DNA of 64,000 bases, from positions 1 to 64,000 of the forward strand of contig CACGAC010000002.1 of the NCBI GenBank assembly GCA_902571015.1, in the 5' to 3' direction. Shown piece after piece: positions 11,496 through 22,109 of the stretch. The translations under genes were made by a program, and so were the position numbers. The first letter of the stretch is position 1, and every line of letters begins with the position of its first letter. This DNA is from an uncultured Pelagibacteraceae bacterium (lineage in GTDB: Bacteria; Pseudomonadota; Alphaproteobacteria; Pelagibacterales; Pelagibacteraceae). The notes under the pieces are model-generated. The model ran no database searches. It saw only the letters and a list, made by a program, of their open reading frames with translations, and had not been told where the DNA came from.

Positions 11496-12776
11496 ATGAG
11501 CTCTTCATCATCAAGTGTTGATTTAAGAAACAGAATAATCTTTACAATTGCCATACTAGCAGTTTACAGATTTGGTACGTTTGTTCCTTTACCTGGTATT
11601 GATCCAGAACAATTAAAAGTTTTAATGGAGGGTAATCAAAAAGGATTACTTGGGATGTTTAACGTATTTGCTGGTGGTGCTGTAAGCAGAATGGCTATCT
11701 TTGCGTTAGGAATTATGCCATATATTTCATCTTCTATTATTGTTCAATTGTTAACTGGTGTTTCTGATTATTTTAAGAATCTCAAAGCACAGGGTGAAAC
11801 AGGTAGAGCTAAGATAACTCAAATTACAAGATATGGAACAGTTTTATTAGCTACTGTTCAAGGTTATGGTCTGTCCGTGGGTCTTGAGTCCTCAGCTAAT
11901 TTAGTTATTAACCCAGGAGGATTTTTTAAATTATCAACAGTTACAACTATTGTGGCTGGTACGATTTTCTTAATGTGGTTAGGTGAACAGATTACACAAA
12001 GAGGAATAGGAAACGGGATATCATTAATTATTTTTGCAGGTATTGTAGCAGAAATTCCTAGAGCCTTAGTGACAACTTTTGAATTAGGAAGAACTGGAGC
12101 AATTTCTACAATTATGATAATTGGGATTTTTATATTATTAATTTTAACTATTTTGTTTATTGTTTTTATGGAAAGGGCTTTAAGGAAAATTTTGATAAAT
12201 TATCCCAAAAGACAGATGGGTAATAAAATGTATGGAGGAGAGGCATCTCATTTGCCTTTAAAAATTAATCAGGCTGGTGTTATACCTGCTATTTTTGCAT
12301 CAGCTTTACTATTATTACCTGTGACGTTTTCAAATTTTGATGTTTCCGATAATGAAACTTTTTTAAATTTAAGTTCATATTTTACTCAAGGACAACCTCT
12401 TTACATGTTACTATATGCATCTGGAATTATCTTTTTTACTTTTTTTTATACATCAATTACCTTCAATCCTACAGAGACAGCTGATAACTTAAGAAAATAT
12501 GGTGGTTTTGTTCCTGGTATAAGACCGGGTGAAAGCACTGCACTTTATATTGAGAATATTTTAACAAAATTAACTACTATCGGAGCATTATATCTTACTT
12601 TAGTTTGTTTGATGCCAGAGTTTTTAATTGCTAATTACCCAATACCATTTTATTTAGGTGGAACTTCAATATTGATTGTTGTGGTTGTTGCAATCGATAC
12701 AGTTACACAAATTCAAACTCGACTTATGAGTTCGCAATACGAACAATTGATTAAAAAAACCAAGTTTGGTAGATAG
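11496..12776 (+). CDS. secY: Preprotein translocase subunit SecY
   Basis: Multi-TM; YRFGTFVPLPGID, GIMPYISSSIIVQLL, GIRPGESTALYIE. Confidence 0.97.
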   Translation: MSSSSSSVDLRNRIIFTIAILAVYRFGTFVPLPGIDPEQLKVLMEGNQKGLLGMFNVFAGGAVSRMAIFALGIMPYISSSIIVQLLTGVSDYFKNLKAQGETGRAKITQITRYGTVLLATVQGYGLSVGLESSANLVINPGGFFKLSTVTTIVAGTIFLMWLGEQITQRGIGNGISLIIFAGIVAEIPRALVTTFELGRTGAISTIMIIGIFILLILTILFIVFMERALRKILINYPKRQMGNKMYGGEASHLPLKINQAGVIPAIFASALLLLPVTFSNFDVSDNETFLNLSSYFTQGQPLYMLLYASGIIFFTFFYTSITFNPTETADNLRKYGGFVPGIRPGESTALYIENILTKLTTIGALYLTLVCLMPEFLIANYPIPFYLGGTSILIVVVVAIDTVTQIQTRLMSSQYEQLIKKTKFGR

Positions 12777-12786
12777 ATAGATAAAA

Positions 12787-13350
12787 GTGAATTTAATTTT
12801 GTTTGGACCTCCAGGAGCTGGTAAAGGCACACAGGCTAAATTTTTAGTAACAAGATTAAATAATTTTCAAATTTCCACAGGTGATATGTTAAGAGATGAA
12901 ATTCAAAAAAACTCTGAAATAGGAAAAAGAATAGTTGAAGACATGAGCGATGGTAGATTTGTAAATGACGAAATAGTTAATTCACTAATTGAAAAAGTAG
13001 TTTTTGATCCAGACATGAAAAACAAATTAATATTTGATGGATATCCAAGATCATTAACTCAAGCTAAAAATTTAGAAAAATTATTAGAAAAAACAAATCA
13101 AAAAATTGATTACGTATTCTTTCTAAACGTAAATAAAGCAACAATCATTAAAAGAATTGAACAAAGAAAAACTGTAGAAAATAGGTCTGATGATGATCTA
13201 GATACTATTATAAAAAGATATGATAAATACATGATAACTACCAAGCCTGTTTTGGACTTCTATTCTAAAAATTCAAATTTTTTTGAATTAGATGGTAGTT
13301 CTAAAATTGAGGAAATAACGGCTAAAATCAATAATTTTCTTAATCTTTAA
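12787..13350 (+). CDS. adk: Adenylate kinase (short-lid form), GTG start
   Basis: LILFGPPGAGKGTQAKFL, STGDMLRDEI, IFDGYPRSLTQA. Confidence 0.97.
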   Translation: MNLILFGPPGAGKGTQAKFLVTRLNNFQISTGDMLRDEIQKNSEIGKRIVEDMSDGRFVNDEIVNSLIEKVVFDPDMKNKLIFDGYPRSLTQAKNLEKLLEKTNQKIDYVFFLNVNKATIIKRIEQRKTVENRSDDDLDTIIKRYDKYMITTKPVLDFYSKNSNFFELDGSSKIEEITAKINNFLNL

Positions 13351-13354
13351 TCCG

Positions 13355-13382
13355 TTGACTTTAAAAGATCTTCTTATATAAA
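13355..13382 (+). promoter_or_regulatory. Putative sigma70-type promoter for the rpsM-rpsK-rpoA-rplQ unit
   Basis: TTGACT (13355-13360), 16 nt spacer, TATAAA (13377-13382), in one of the few non-coding gaps of the ribosomal cluster (13351-13406). Confidence 0.45.
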
Positions 13383-13406
13383 AGGCTGAAAATTATCACT
13401 AAATAT

Positions 13407-13790
13407 ATGGCTCGTATTGCAGGTATAAATATTCCACAGAACAAACTTGTTCACGTAGGTCTTACTTACATCTACGGTATCGGTGATAAGTTTTCTTCAC
13501 AAATTTGTTCATCGTTGAAAATTCCAAAAGAAAAAAGAGTTAACCAACTGACAGATGATGAGATCCTAAAAATAAGAGAGTACATTGACCAAAATTTTAA
13601 GGTCGAGGGAGATTTGAGAAGAGATTATTCATTAAGTATAAAAAGATTAATAGATCTAGCTTGTTACAGAGGATCTAGACACAGAAAAAAATTACCAGTT
13701 AGAGGTCAAAGAACCAGATGTAATGCAAGAACGAGAAAAGGTAAGGCAATTGCAATTGCTGGTAAAAAATTAACACCGTTGAAAAAATAA
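13407..13790 (+). CDS. rpsM: 30S ribosomal protein S13
   Basis: [51 protein letters not shown]. Confidence 0.98.
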   Translation: MARIAGINIPQNKLVHVGLTYIYGIGDKFSSQICSSLKIPKEKRVNQLTDDEILKIREYIDQNFKVEGDLRRDYSLSIKRLIDLACYRGSRHRKKLPVRGQRTRCNARTRKGKAIAIAGKKLTPLKK

Positions 13791-13792
13791 AT

Positions 13793-14242
13793 ATGGCTAA
13801 AGTTGATAAGGTTGAAAAAAAAGACCAAAAAAGTGAAAAAACTGTAAGTAAAGTTAAAAAAAGTTCTTACTCCAAGAAGAAGAAAGTTAAAAAAAATATT
13901 TTAAATGGTATTGCTTATGTTCAGTCGACTTTCAATAATACTATTATTTCTATTGCGGATACAAATGGAAATGTTATTTCATGGGCTTCAGCAGGCCAAA
14001 AAGGTTTTAAGGGTTCTAGAAAATCTACACCATATGCTGCACAAATTGCTGCTGATGCAGCTGCATCAAAAGCTTTAGAGTTTGGTATGAAATCTTTATC
14101 AGTTGAAGTTAAGGGACCAGGATCAGGTAGAGAAACAGCTTTGAGAGCTTTACAAGCAAGAGGATTTAAAATTTTATCAATTAAAGATACAACACCGATG
14201 CCACATAATGGTACTAGGCCACCAAAAAAAAGGAGAGTTTAA
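13793..14242 (+). CDS. rpsK: 30S ribosomal protein S11 with lysine-rich N-terminal extension
   Basis: [46 protein letters not shown]. Confidence 0.97.
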   Translation: MAKVDKVEKKDQKSEKTVSKVKKSSYSKKKKVKKNILNGIAYVQSTFNNTIISIADTNGNVISWASAGQKGFKGSRKSTPYAAQIAADAAASKALEFGMKSLSVEVKGPGSGRETALRALQARGFKILSIKDTTPMPHNGTRPPKKRRV

Positions 14243-15270
14243 TGGAAACCGAAAATGTAAATATTAAAAATTGGAAATCGCTAATTAAACCATCAAAAAT
14301 TGATGTGCAATTGAGTGATGATTTGTCTAAAGCTAAGATAGTAGCTGAGCCTCTTGAAAAAGGTTATGGTTTAACTTTGGGTAATTCATTAAGAAGAATT
14401 TTATTATCTTCGATAAGAGGAGCAGCAGTTACATCTATACAAATAGATGGCGTACTACATGAGTTTACTTCTATAAAAGGTGTGAGAGAAGATGTTACCG
14501 ATATAGTTTTAAATGTAAAATCCCTCGCATTAAAGTCATCTTCTGAGGGAACTAAAAAACTTGTTTTAGATGCAAAAGGACCTGGTGAAATTAAAGCTTC
14601 AGATATTACTCCTGTAGCAGATGTTGAAATTTTAAATCCAGAATTAGTAATTTGTAATTTAGATGAAAATACAAGCTTTCATATGGAAATGAATGTTAAT
14701 ACTGGAAAGGGTTATGTTCCAGCAGAGCTAAATAAACCTGAGGAACCACCTTTAGGATTGATCGCTATAGACTCTTTATATAGTCCTGTTAAAAAAGTTT
14801 CTTATTCTGTAAGTACTGCAAGAGAAGGTAAAGCTCTAGACTATGATAAACTTACAATGGAAGTTGAAACAGATGGTTCAATCTCAGCAGAAGATGCGGT
14901 TGCTTATTCTGCAAGAATTTTCCAAGATCAACTTAAAATGTTTATAAATTTTGATGAGCCAGTAGAAGCACCAGTTAAAGAAGTTTCAACAGAACCAGAA
15001 TTTAACAAAAATCTGTTAAGAAAAGTTGATGAATTGGAATTATCTGTGCGTTCAATGAATTGTTTGAAAAATGATAACATAATTTATATTGGTGATCTTG
15101 TGCAAAAGTCCGAAGGGGAAATGCTTAGAACTCCTAATTTTGGAAGAAAATCACTCAATGAAATTAAAGAAGTTTTAACAGGAATGTCATTGTATTTGGG
15201 TATGGAGATACCAAATTGGCCACCAGACAACATTGCTGAAATGTCTAAAAAACTCGAGGAAGCGATCTAA
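14242..15270 (+). CDS. rpoA: RNA polymerase alpha subunit
   Basis: [41 protein letters not shown]-terminal alphaCTD present. Confidence 0.98.
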   Translation: METENVNIKNWKSLIKPSKIDVQLSDDLSKAKIVAEPLEKGYGLTLGNSLRRILLSSIRGAAVTSIQIDGVLHEFTSIKGVREDVTDIVLNVKSLALKSSSEGTKKLVLDAKGPGEIKASDITPVADVEILNPELVICNLDENTSFHMEMNVNTGKGYVPAELNKPEEPPLGLIAIDSLYSPVKKVSYSVSTAREGKALDYDKLTMEVETDGSISAEDAVAYSARIFQDQLKMFINFDEPVEAPVKEVSTEPEFNKNLLRKVDELELSVRSMNCLKNDNIIYIGDLVQKSEGEMLRTPNFGRKSLNEIKEVLTGMSLYLGMEIPNWPPDNIAEMSKKLEEAI

Positions 15271-15720
15271 ATGAGACATGGATTTGCTAATAAGAAGCTT
15301 AATAGAACATCTGAGCACAGAAAAGCTTTGTTAAAAAATATGCTTAATTCTCTGATAAAATACGAGCAAATTAAAACAACATTACCAAAGGCAAAATTTT
15401 TAAAGCCTCAGGCTGATAAGATTATTACATTAGGGAAGAGAGATACTCTTCATAACACAAAAGCTTTAGTTTCACAGTTACAAGATATTAAATCTGCAAA
15501 CAAAGTTAAAAAGACATTGTCAAAAAGATACGAGAAAAGAACAGGTGGTTATACAAGAATAATTAAAGCTGGTTTCAGATATGGTGATAATGCACCGATG
15601 GCAATTATTGAGTTTGTGGACAGAGATGTTGAGGCAAAAAAAGTTGATAAAAAGAAAAAATCTTCTTCAAAAGAACCTGAAAAAAAAGAGGATAAAAAAC
15701 CAGTTACTGCATCAAAATAA
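15271..15720 (+). CDS. rplQ: 50S ribosomal protein L17 with charged C-terminal tail
   Basis: [42 protein letters not shown]. Confidence 0.97.
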   Translation: MRHGFANKKLNRTSEHRKALLKNMLNSLIKYEQIKTTLPKAKFLKPQADKIITLGKRDTLHNTKALVSQLQDIKSANKVKKTLSKRYEKRTGGYTRIIKAGFRYGDNAPMAIIEFVDRDVEAKKVDKKKKSSSKEPEKKEDKKPVTASK

Positions 15721-15729
15721 TATTTTTTT

Positions 15730-16647
15730 ATGTTAAAAAGTTACATCGTTGACTCAACGTGTAATAACATGCGTGTTGATAGATGGATAAGGAATACAAT
15801 AGGGAAAATTCCTCAAGGACTGATTGAAAAATCTCTAAGATCAGGCAAAATCAAGGTTAATAAAAAAAAAATAAAAAGTTCTCATAAGTTAAAATCTAAT
15901 GACAAAATTGATTTTTATGGCATTAAATTTGAAGAAAGAATTCTACAAAAAAAAATAAGTTTTAATCCCTCTAATCAAATAATAAAAGCAAATGAAGATT
16001 TGATAATAGATAACAATGAAAATTTTATCGTATTAAATAAAAGTGCTGGTATTTCTGTTCAGGGTGGAACAAAATCCAAAAAAAACTTAATTGATATATT
16101 CAAAAAAAGTGAAATTTTTTCAGATTCAAAACCTTTTTCTGTCCATAGATTAGATAAAGATACATCAGGTGTTTTTTTAATGGCTAAAAACAGAGAGACA
16201 GCACAATTATTAACATCATTATTTAGATTAAGAAAAGTGCATAAAACTTATCTAGCTATATGTCATGGTGAACTTGAAAAAAATTCAGGAGAATGGAATG
16301 ATGATTTGATACGTTATGATAACGGAAAAAAAATTATTGAAAAAGCAAAAACAATTTACAAAGTTATTGATAAAAATTCGAATTCTAGTCTTGTTGAGAT
16401 GAAACCTATTACTGGTAGGAAACATCAATTAAGAAAACAACTTTTTAATATTGGTCACTCAATTTATGGGGATACCAAATATAAATCTTTCACCAAAACA
16501 ATTGGTATTAACAAAGAATTAATGCTTCATGCATATGAAATAAAATTTATGATTAAGGATAAAAAATTTACTTATAAGGCTTTACTTCCTGATTATTTTA
16601 AAAAGTTATTAAAAATAAAAAGGCTTACTTATTCAAATTTGAAATAA
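15730..16647 (+). CDS. RluA-family 23S rRNA pseudouridine synthase (RluC-like)
   Basis: S4-like N-terminus plus [17 protein letters not shown] catalytic motif, [15 protein letters not shown]. Confidence 0.9.
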   Translation: MLKSYIVDSTCNNMRVDRWIRNTIGKIPQGLIEKSLRSGKIKVNKKKIKSSHKLKSNDKIDFYGIKFEERILQKKISFNPSNQIIKANEDLIIDNNENFIVLNKSAGISVQGGTKSKKNLIDIFKKSEIFSDSKPFSVHRLDKDTSGVFLMAKNRETAQLLTSLFRLRKVHKTYLAICHGELEKNSGEWNDDLIRYDNGKKIIEKAKTIYKVIDKNSNSSLVEMKPITGRKHQLRKQLFNIGHSIYGDTKYKSFTKTIGINKELMLHAYEIKFMIKDKKFTYKALLPDYFKKLLKIKRLTYSNLK

Positions 16648-17245
16648 AAACTTCCACCAGCTTTTTCTCTAATTCTCTATAATCTTGATCTTTGATTTGT
16701 TTTAAATTTGTTATCCCTTTATCTTTAATACCACATGGAATTATCGCTTTATATTTTTCTAAATTGTTATTAATATTAATTGAAAAACCGTGATAAGCTA
16801 TCCATTTACTAATTCTTACTCCAATCGCAGCTACCTTTTTTGTTTGTTCGTTATCTTTGTACCATATTCCAATATTTTCTTTATCTGAAAAAGTTTTTAT
16901 ATTAAAAAATTGTAAAGTATCTATTATTGTCTTTTCTATAATTGTAATAAAATTTCTTACATCTTTTTTTCTTTTTTTTAGGTCTATTACAAAATAACAA
17001 ACTAGTTGACCTGGTCCATGATAAGTAATTTTACCCCCTCTATTTGTCTCTAATATATTAATTGATTTATCTAAAATATCGCTTTCATCGTAGCTTGTCC
17101 CTGCTGTATAAATCTCTGGATGTTCTAAAGTCCAAATTAATTCATTTGATTTATTTTGATCTACATTTAACAATCTATCTTCCATCATTTTTTTAGCATC
17201 CTCATAAATGACAGGTTTTTCAGACTTTTTAATTTCTATACTCAT
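16625..17245 (-). CDS. lipB: Octanoyltransferase LipB
   Basis: [57 protein letters not shown]. Confidence 0.95.
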   Translation of the reverse strand: MSIEIKKSEKPVIYEDAKKMMEDRLLNVDQNKSNELIWTLEHPEIYTAGTSYDESDILDKSINILETNRGGKITYHGPGQLVCYFVIDLKKRKKDVRNFITIIEKTIIDTLQFFNIKTFSDKENIGIWYKDNEQTKKVAAIGVRISKWIAYHGFSININNNLEKYKAIIPCGIKDKGITNLKQIKDQDYRELEKKLVEVFISNLNK

Positions 17246-17305
17246 TTAAAAATTGTAATCTTTTGATTATGTATTAAAAGATCGACCTAAATAATAGGAA
17301 AATTT

Positions 17306-18679
17306 ATGGCTTTAATTAAAAAAATCAAAGATAAAAAAGTCAATTTTGAATTCAATAAAGAGTACATAAAAGTAGTCACTGATAAAATTTCAAATAATGA
17401 TGCAAATTTTATCACAAATTCTTTTAAAGAAATGCACCCCGCCGATGCAGCTGATATCATAGAACACTTAGGGCAAAATGATAGAGAAAATTTAATTAAA
17501 CTTAACAATTTCAAAATAGATCCTGAAGTTTTTGTTGAGTTAAATGAGTCAGTTCAAACTGAAATTATAAAATATCTTTCCTCAGATGCGATAGTTAGAA
17601 TATTGAAAAACCTGGAGTCTGACGATGCTATAGCTATACTTGAAAATGTAGACGAAAAAAATAAAAATTCTATTTTAAGTTTACTACCACCTAAAGATCG
17701 TTTCGCTTTATTGGAAGGTCTTAGTTATCCTGAGGACAGTGCAGCTAGAATTATGCAGAGAGAATTTACTGCAATACCTAGTAACTGGTCTGTAGGTCAA
17801 ACTATCGATTATTTAAGAGAAAATAAAGATTTACCAGAACAATTTTTAGAAATTTATATTGTTGATGAAAATTTTAAACCTATTGGTGCTGTACCATCAT
17901 CCAAAGTTCTAAGAACACCAAGAGAAACAAAAATGTCATCAATAATGGATGACTCTATTTTTTTAGTTCCTGTAGATATGGATAGAGAAGAAGTTGGTAA
18001 CTCATTTGAAAATTATAATTTAAATTCTGCATGTGTTATTGATAAAAATAATAAATTAGTTGGAATGATCACCTCAGATGATGTTCTAACAGTTTTAAAA
18101 GAAGAGGCAGAAGAAGATGCATTAAGATTAGCCGGTGTAGGTGATGAGGAAATTACAGATGGAGTAATTACAAAAACGAAAAGAAGATTTAATTGGTTGT
18201 TATTAAATCTTTTCACCGCATTTTTAGCTACATATTGTATTAGTTTATTTGGAGCAACTATTGAACAAATGGTTGTTCTAGCTTTCTTGATGCCAATAGT
18301 TGCATCAATGGGTGGGAATGCTGGAATGCAAACATTAGCTGTAACAGTTAGAACTCTTGCCACTAATGATTTAACAAAAAATAATTTTAATCAGAATATT
18401 TTTAAAGAATTTAATATTGGGATTTTAAATGGAATTATTTTTGCAATTATAAGTTCTTTTATTGTTCAGTTATGGTTTCAGGACATTATACTTTCTTTAA
18501 TAATTTCAATTTCAATGATTTTGACAATGATCGTTGCAGGATTGTTTGGGATATTGGTGCCTGTCACTTTAAAAAAGATGAATATAGATCCAGCTATAGC
18601 ATCAAGTGTTTTTGTAACAACTATAACTGATGTTATTGGGTTCGTATCATTTTTAGGTGTTGGAGCTTACTTTTTGTAA
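17306..18679 (+). CDS. mgtE: MgtE-type magnesium transporter
   Basis: N-domain, CBS pair, C-terminal TMs with MPIVASMGGNAGMQTLAVTVR. Confidence 0.95.
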   Translation: MALIKKIKDKKVNFEFNKEYIKVVTDKISNNDANFITNSFKEMHPADAADIIEHLGQNDRENLIKLNNFKIDPEVFVELNESVQTEIIKYLSSDAIVRILKNLESDDAIAILENVDEKNKNSILSLLPPKDRFALLEGLSYPEDSAARIMQREFTAIPSNWSVGQTIDYLRENKDLPEQFLEIYIVDENFKPIGAVPSSKVLRTPRETKMSSIMDDSIFLVPVDMDREEVGNSFENYNLNSACVIDKNNKLVGMITSDDVLTVLKEEAEEDALRLAGVGDEEITDGVITKTKRRFNWLLLNLFTAFLATYCISLFGATIEQMVVLAFLMPIVASMGGNAGMQTLAVTVRTLATNDLTKNNFNQNIFKEFNIGILNGIIFAIISSFIVQLWFQDIILSLIISISMILTMIVAGLFGILVPVTLKKMNIDPAIASSVFVTTITDVIGFVSFLGVGAYFL

Positions 18680-18682
18680 ACA

Positions 18683-19495
18683 TTATAAGTTATCAATAAG
18701 TCTTACCTTATTAATATGATATGCAATAAAAATTTTGGCATTTTTAATTTTATTAGTTAATTTAAGATTTTTTTTATCTCTCAGTTCCAGATAATCTATT
18801 TTAATATTATACTTTTTTTTAAGTTCATTCTTTTTTTTAAAAATTGAATCTTTTAAATTTTTCTTTTTAAATAATTTTTTTTTAAAGATAATAAGATTCT
18901 TTGCTATTTTTCCTGCTTTGTTCAAATTATCTTTATTTAAAAGAATATTTCTAGAAGATAGTGCCAATTTATTTTTATCTCTAATTATTTTGCAACAAAT
19001 TATTTTAGATTTGAAATTTTTTTCGACAAATCTCTTTACTAATAATAACTGTTGAAGATCTTTTTCACCCATAAATATTTTTGATGGATTCACTATTTTT
19101 GTTAAACGAGTCATTACCTCAATCACTCCTTCAAAATGACCCTTTCTATACTTGGCACACAGTATTTTATCTTGTTTGTTGAGTTTAATCTTTATTTTGT
19201 TTTTAGCTTTATAGATATCTTTTATTTTAGGTAAATAAACATAATCGACTTTTAGTTTTTTTAAAATTTTCAGATCTTTTTTTATATTCCTAGGATATTT
19301 CTTGTAGTCTTGTTTCTTATTAAATTGTTTAGGATTTACGAATATACTTACAATGGTTTTATTGGATAATTTTAGAGATTTCTTAATTAATGAGATATGC
19401 CCGTCATGAAGGCTACCCATAGTAGGTACAAACCCAATATTTGAATTGCCAAATAATGCCTCATTTAAATCAATATTGTTTAATAAAGTTTTCAT
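18683..19495 (-). CDS. panC: Pantothenate synthetase
   Basis: GFVPTMGSLHDGHISLIKKS, VSIFVNPKQF, FMGEKDLQQLL; start at MKTLLNN (19495) preferred over ORF start 19525. Confidence 0.93.
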   Translation of the reverse strand: MKTLLNNIDLNEALFGNSNIGFVPTMGSLHDGHISLIKKSLKLSNKTIVSIFVNPKQFNKKQDYKKYPRNIKKDLKILKKLKVDYVYLPKIKDIYKAKNKIKIKLNKQDKILCAKYRKGHFEGVIEVMTRLTKIVNPSKIFMGEKDLQQLLLVKRFVEKNFKSKIICCKIIRDKNKLALSSRNILLNKDNLNKAGKIAKNLIIFKKKLFKKKNLKDSIFKKKNELKKKYNIKIDYLELRDKKNLKLTNKIKNAKIFIAYHINKVRLIDNL

Positions 19496-19529
19496 TTGTA
19501 TAAAACATTTTAATAAGTAAAACATTTAA

Positions 19530-20345
19530 ATGATTAAACAAGCAATTATTCCATTAGCTGGTCTAGGTACAAGGTTATTACCTTTAACCAGTGTATTTGC
19601 TAAAGAACTTCTTCCTATTAATGGAAAACCAGGAATTGAGTATATTTTAGATGAATGTGCAGATGCTGGTATCAAAAAAATAGTGTTTATAATTTCAAAA
19701 AAAAAACAAATGATAAAAGATTATTTTTACAAGGATAGTTTTTATCAAAAGATAATAAAAAAGAAAAAAGATCCTAGGGTTATTAAGGAATATAAAAAAA
19801 TTTTGAAATATAAAAAAATGATTAAATTTGTTTATCAGAATAAACCTCTTGGAACAGGTGATGCAGTATTAAAAACAAAAAAATTTATCACAGATGATTT
19901 TTTTCTTATGTTATTGCCAGATGATCTTATAATTAAGAAAAATTGTTCGAAGTCGATGATTAATATACATAATCGCTATAAATCATCTGTAATGGCAAGT
20001 ATTAATGTCCCAAAAAAAACTGTCTCAAGATGGGGAATTTATAAATTAGGAAAAAAAATAAATAAAAATAATTATGTTATAAAAGATGTTATTGAAAAAC
20101 CTTCAATTTCAACAGCACCATCAAATAAAGCTGTAATAGGACGATATATTCTTCCAAGAAAAATTTTTTCTAAATTATTAAATCAAAAACCAGGCAAAGG
20201 TGGTGAAATTCATATCACTGACGCAATACAATCATTAATAAAAAACAATGAAAAATTTATCGCTCATAATTTTACCGGAAAATATTTGGATTGTGGAAGT
20301 ATGAGTGGTTATATCAAATCAACGTTAGAAATTGCTAAATCATGA
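19530..20345 (+). CDS. galU: UTP-glucose-1-phosphate uridylyltransferase
   Basis: AIIPLAGLGTRLLPLTSVFAKELLPINGKPGIEYILDEC. Confidence 0.92.
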   Translation: MIKQAIIPLAGLGTRLLPLTSVFAKELLPINGKPGIEYILDECADAGIKKIVFIISKKKQMIKDYFYKDSFYQKIIKKKKDPRVIKEYKKILKYKKMIKFVYQNKPLGTGDAVLKTKKFITDDFFLMLLPDDLIIKKNCSKSMINIHNRYKSSVMASINVPKKTVSRWGIYKLGKKINKNNYVIKDVIEKPSISTAPSNKAVIGRYILPRKIFSKLLNQKPGKGGEIHITDAIQSLIKNNEKFIAHNFTGKYLDCGSMSGYIKSTLEIAKS

Positions 20346-21643
20346 AACTTTGTATGATAGGAACAGGTTACGTAGGTTTAGTCAGTGGTGCGTGCTTTGC
20401 TGATTTAGGCAATTACGTAATTTGTGTTGATAAAGATTTAAAAAAAATAGATCTACTTTCTAAAGGAAAAATTCCTATTTATGAACCTGGACTCACGGAA
20501 TTAGTGAATAAAAATTATAAAAACAAAAGATTAAAATTTTCATCAGATTTAAAAAATTCAATAAAAGAATCTGATATAATTTTTATTTGTGTTGGAACAC
20601 CAACTAAAAAGGGAGGTAGCAGTGCAGATCTAAGCCAAATTTTTCAAGTGGCAAAAGAGATAAGTTTATCAATTAATAAGTTTAAGATAATAGTCACTAA
20701 GTCAACAGTGCCTGTGACAACCGGTGATGAAATTGAAAAAATTTTACTAAAAAAAAAGAGTAATAAGAATAAATTTTCTGTTGTATCAAATCCAGAATTT
20801 TTAAGAGAAGGTGAAGCTATCCGAGATTTTATTTTTCCTGATAGAATAGTTGTTGGATCTAATGATAAAAAGTCTAACCGTTTACTTAATAATCTATATG
20901 CACCTCTAATTTCTAAAGGAGCTCAATATATTCATACATCTAGAAGAGCTGCAGAATTAATCAAATATGCATCCAATGCTTTTTTGGCTACGAAAATTAC
21001 ATTCATAAATGAAATCGCAAATTTGTGTGAAAAAACAGGAATAAATGTAGAAGATATTTCAATTGGGATGGGTTTAGATAAAAGGATAGGGAGTCGTTTT
21101 TTAAGGGCAGGTCCTGGTTATGGTGGATCATGTTTTCCAAAAGATACTAAAGCTATAATTTCTACTGCTGATAAGTTTAAAATAAATCTTTCTGTAATAA
21201 AATCAGTCATTAAATCTAACGAAAATAGATCTAATTTTTTACTTAATAAAGTCTATAAAATTTTGAATAACAAAATTAAGAATAAAAAAATAACTTTCTT
21301 AGGTGTCACATTTAAAGCTAATACAGACGACATGAGAGACTCTTCTAGTTTAAAAATGATACCTGCACTCTTAAAAAAAGGTGCTAGAGTAAATTATTTC
21401 GATCCGACAGGTCTTAAAAAAGAGTTCTCAAACTTAAAAAATGTTTTTTATATTGATAATATTAAAGAATCTGTACAGGGCTCAGATCTTGTAATTATTC
21501 ATACAGAATGGAATGATTTTAAATCGATCAATTTTAAGAATTTAGTAAGAGGTAAAAAATTTATTATTTATGATATGAGAAATATATATTCTCCAATAAA
21601 AATTAAAAATCAAGGTTTCAAGTATTATAGTATTGGGAGATAA
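20342..21643 (+). CDS. ugd: UDP-glucose 6-dehydrogenase
   Basis: MIGTGYVGLVSGACFADLGN, GPGYGGSCFPKDTKAI, GVTFKANTDDMRDSSSL. Confidence 0.94.
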   Translation: MKLCMIGTGYVGLVSGACFADLGNYVICVDKDLKKIDLLSKGKIPIYEPGLTELVNKNYKNKRLKFSSDLKNSIKESDIIFICVGTPTKKGGSSADLSQIFQVAKEISLSINKFKIIVTKSTVPVTTGDEIEKILLKKKSNKNKFSVVSNPEFLREGEAIRDFIFPDRIVVGSNDKKSNRLLNNLYAPLISKGAQYIHTSRRAAELIKYASNAFLATKITFINEIANLCEKTGINVEDISIGMGLDKRIGSRFLRAGPGYGGSCFPKDTKAIISTADKFKINLSVIKSVIKSNENRSNFLLNKVYKILNNKIKNKKITFLGVTFKANTDDMRDSSSLKMIPALLKKGARVNYFDPTGLKKEFSNLKNVFYIDNIKESVQGSDLVIIHTEWNDFKSINFKNLVRGKKFIIYDMRNIYSPIKIKNQGFKYYSIGR

Positions 21644-21647
21644 ATTT

Positions 21648-22109
21648 TTAATTTAGCTCAAATATAGCATCCACTTCAACAGCAACACCCAAGGGAAGAC
21701 TATTAACACTTACAGCTGCTCTTGTGTGCATTCCTGCATCTCCAAAAACGGATGCGATTAAATCAGATGCACCATTTATTACTTTAGGTTGATCCTGAAA
21801 ATTATCAGTAGAATTAACAAAACCTGTTAGTTTAATACAAGATTTGATCTTTGTTAGATCATTATCAGATGCCTTCATTATTTGAGAAATAATACTTAAA
21901 GCACATCTTTTCGCTGCATTATATCCAGAGTCAACATCTAAATCTTTTCCAACTTTTCCTTTTATTAGTTCACCTTTTTCATCAATTGAAATTTGTCCTG
22001 ACACGAATAACAGCTTTCCTATTATTTTAGTGGCAACATAATTTCCTACAGGTGCTTTAGCATCAGGAAGTTTTAAACCAAGTTTTTCTAAATTTTTTTG
22101 ATAATTCAT
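21648..22109 (-). CDS. RidA/YjgF family protein
   Basis: GNYVATKIIGKLLFVSGQI, AGMHTRAAVSVNSLPLGVAVEVDAIFEL. Confidence 0.88.
   Translation of the reverse strand: MNYQKNLEKLGLKLPDAKAPVGNYVATKIIGKLLFVSGQISIDEKGELIKGKVGKDLDVDSGYNAAKRCALSIISQIMKASDNDLTKIKSCIKLTGFVNSTDNFQDQPKVINGASDLIASVFGDAGMHTRAAVSVNSLPLGVAVEVDAIFELN

Noticed and set aside
12772-12783. GATA tandem repeat at secY stop
   Set aside because: Only about three units; short chance microsatellite between secY and adk.
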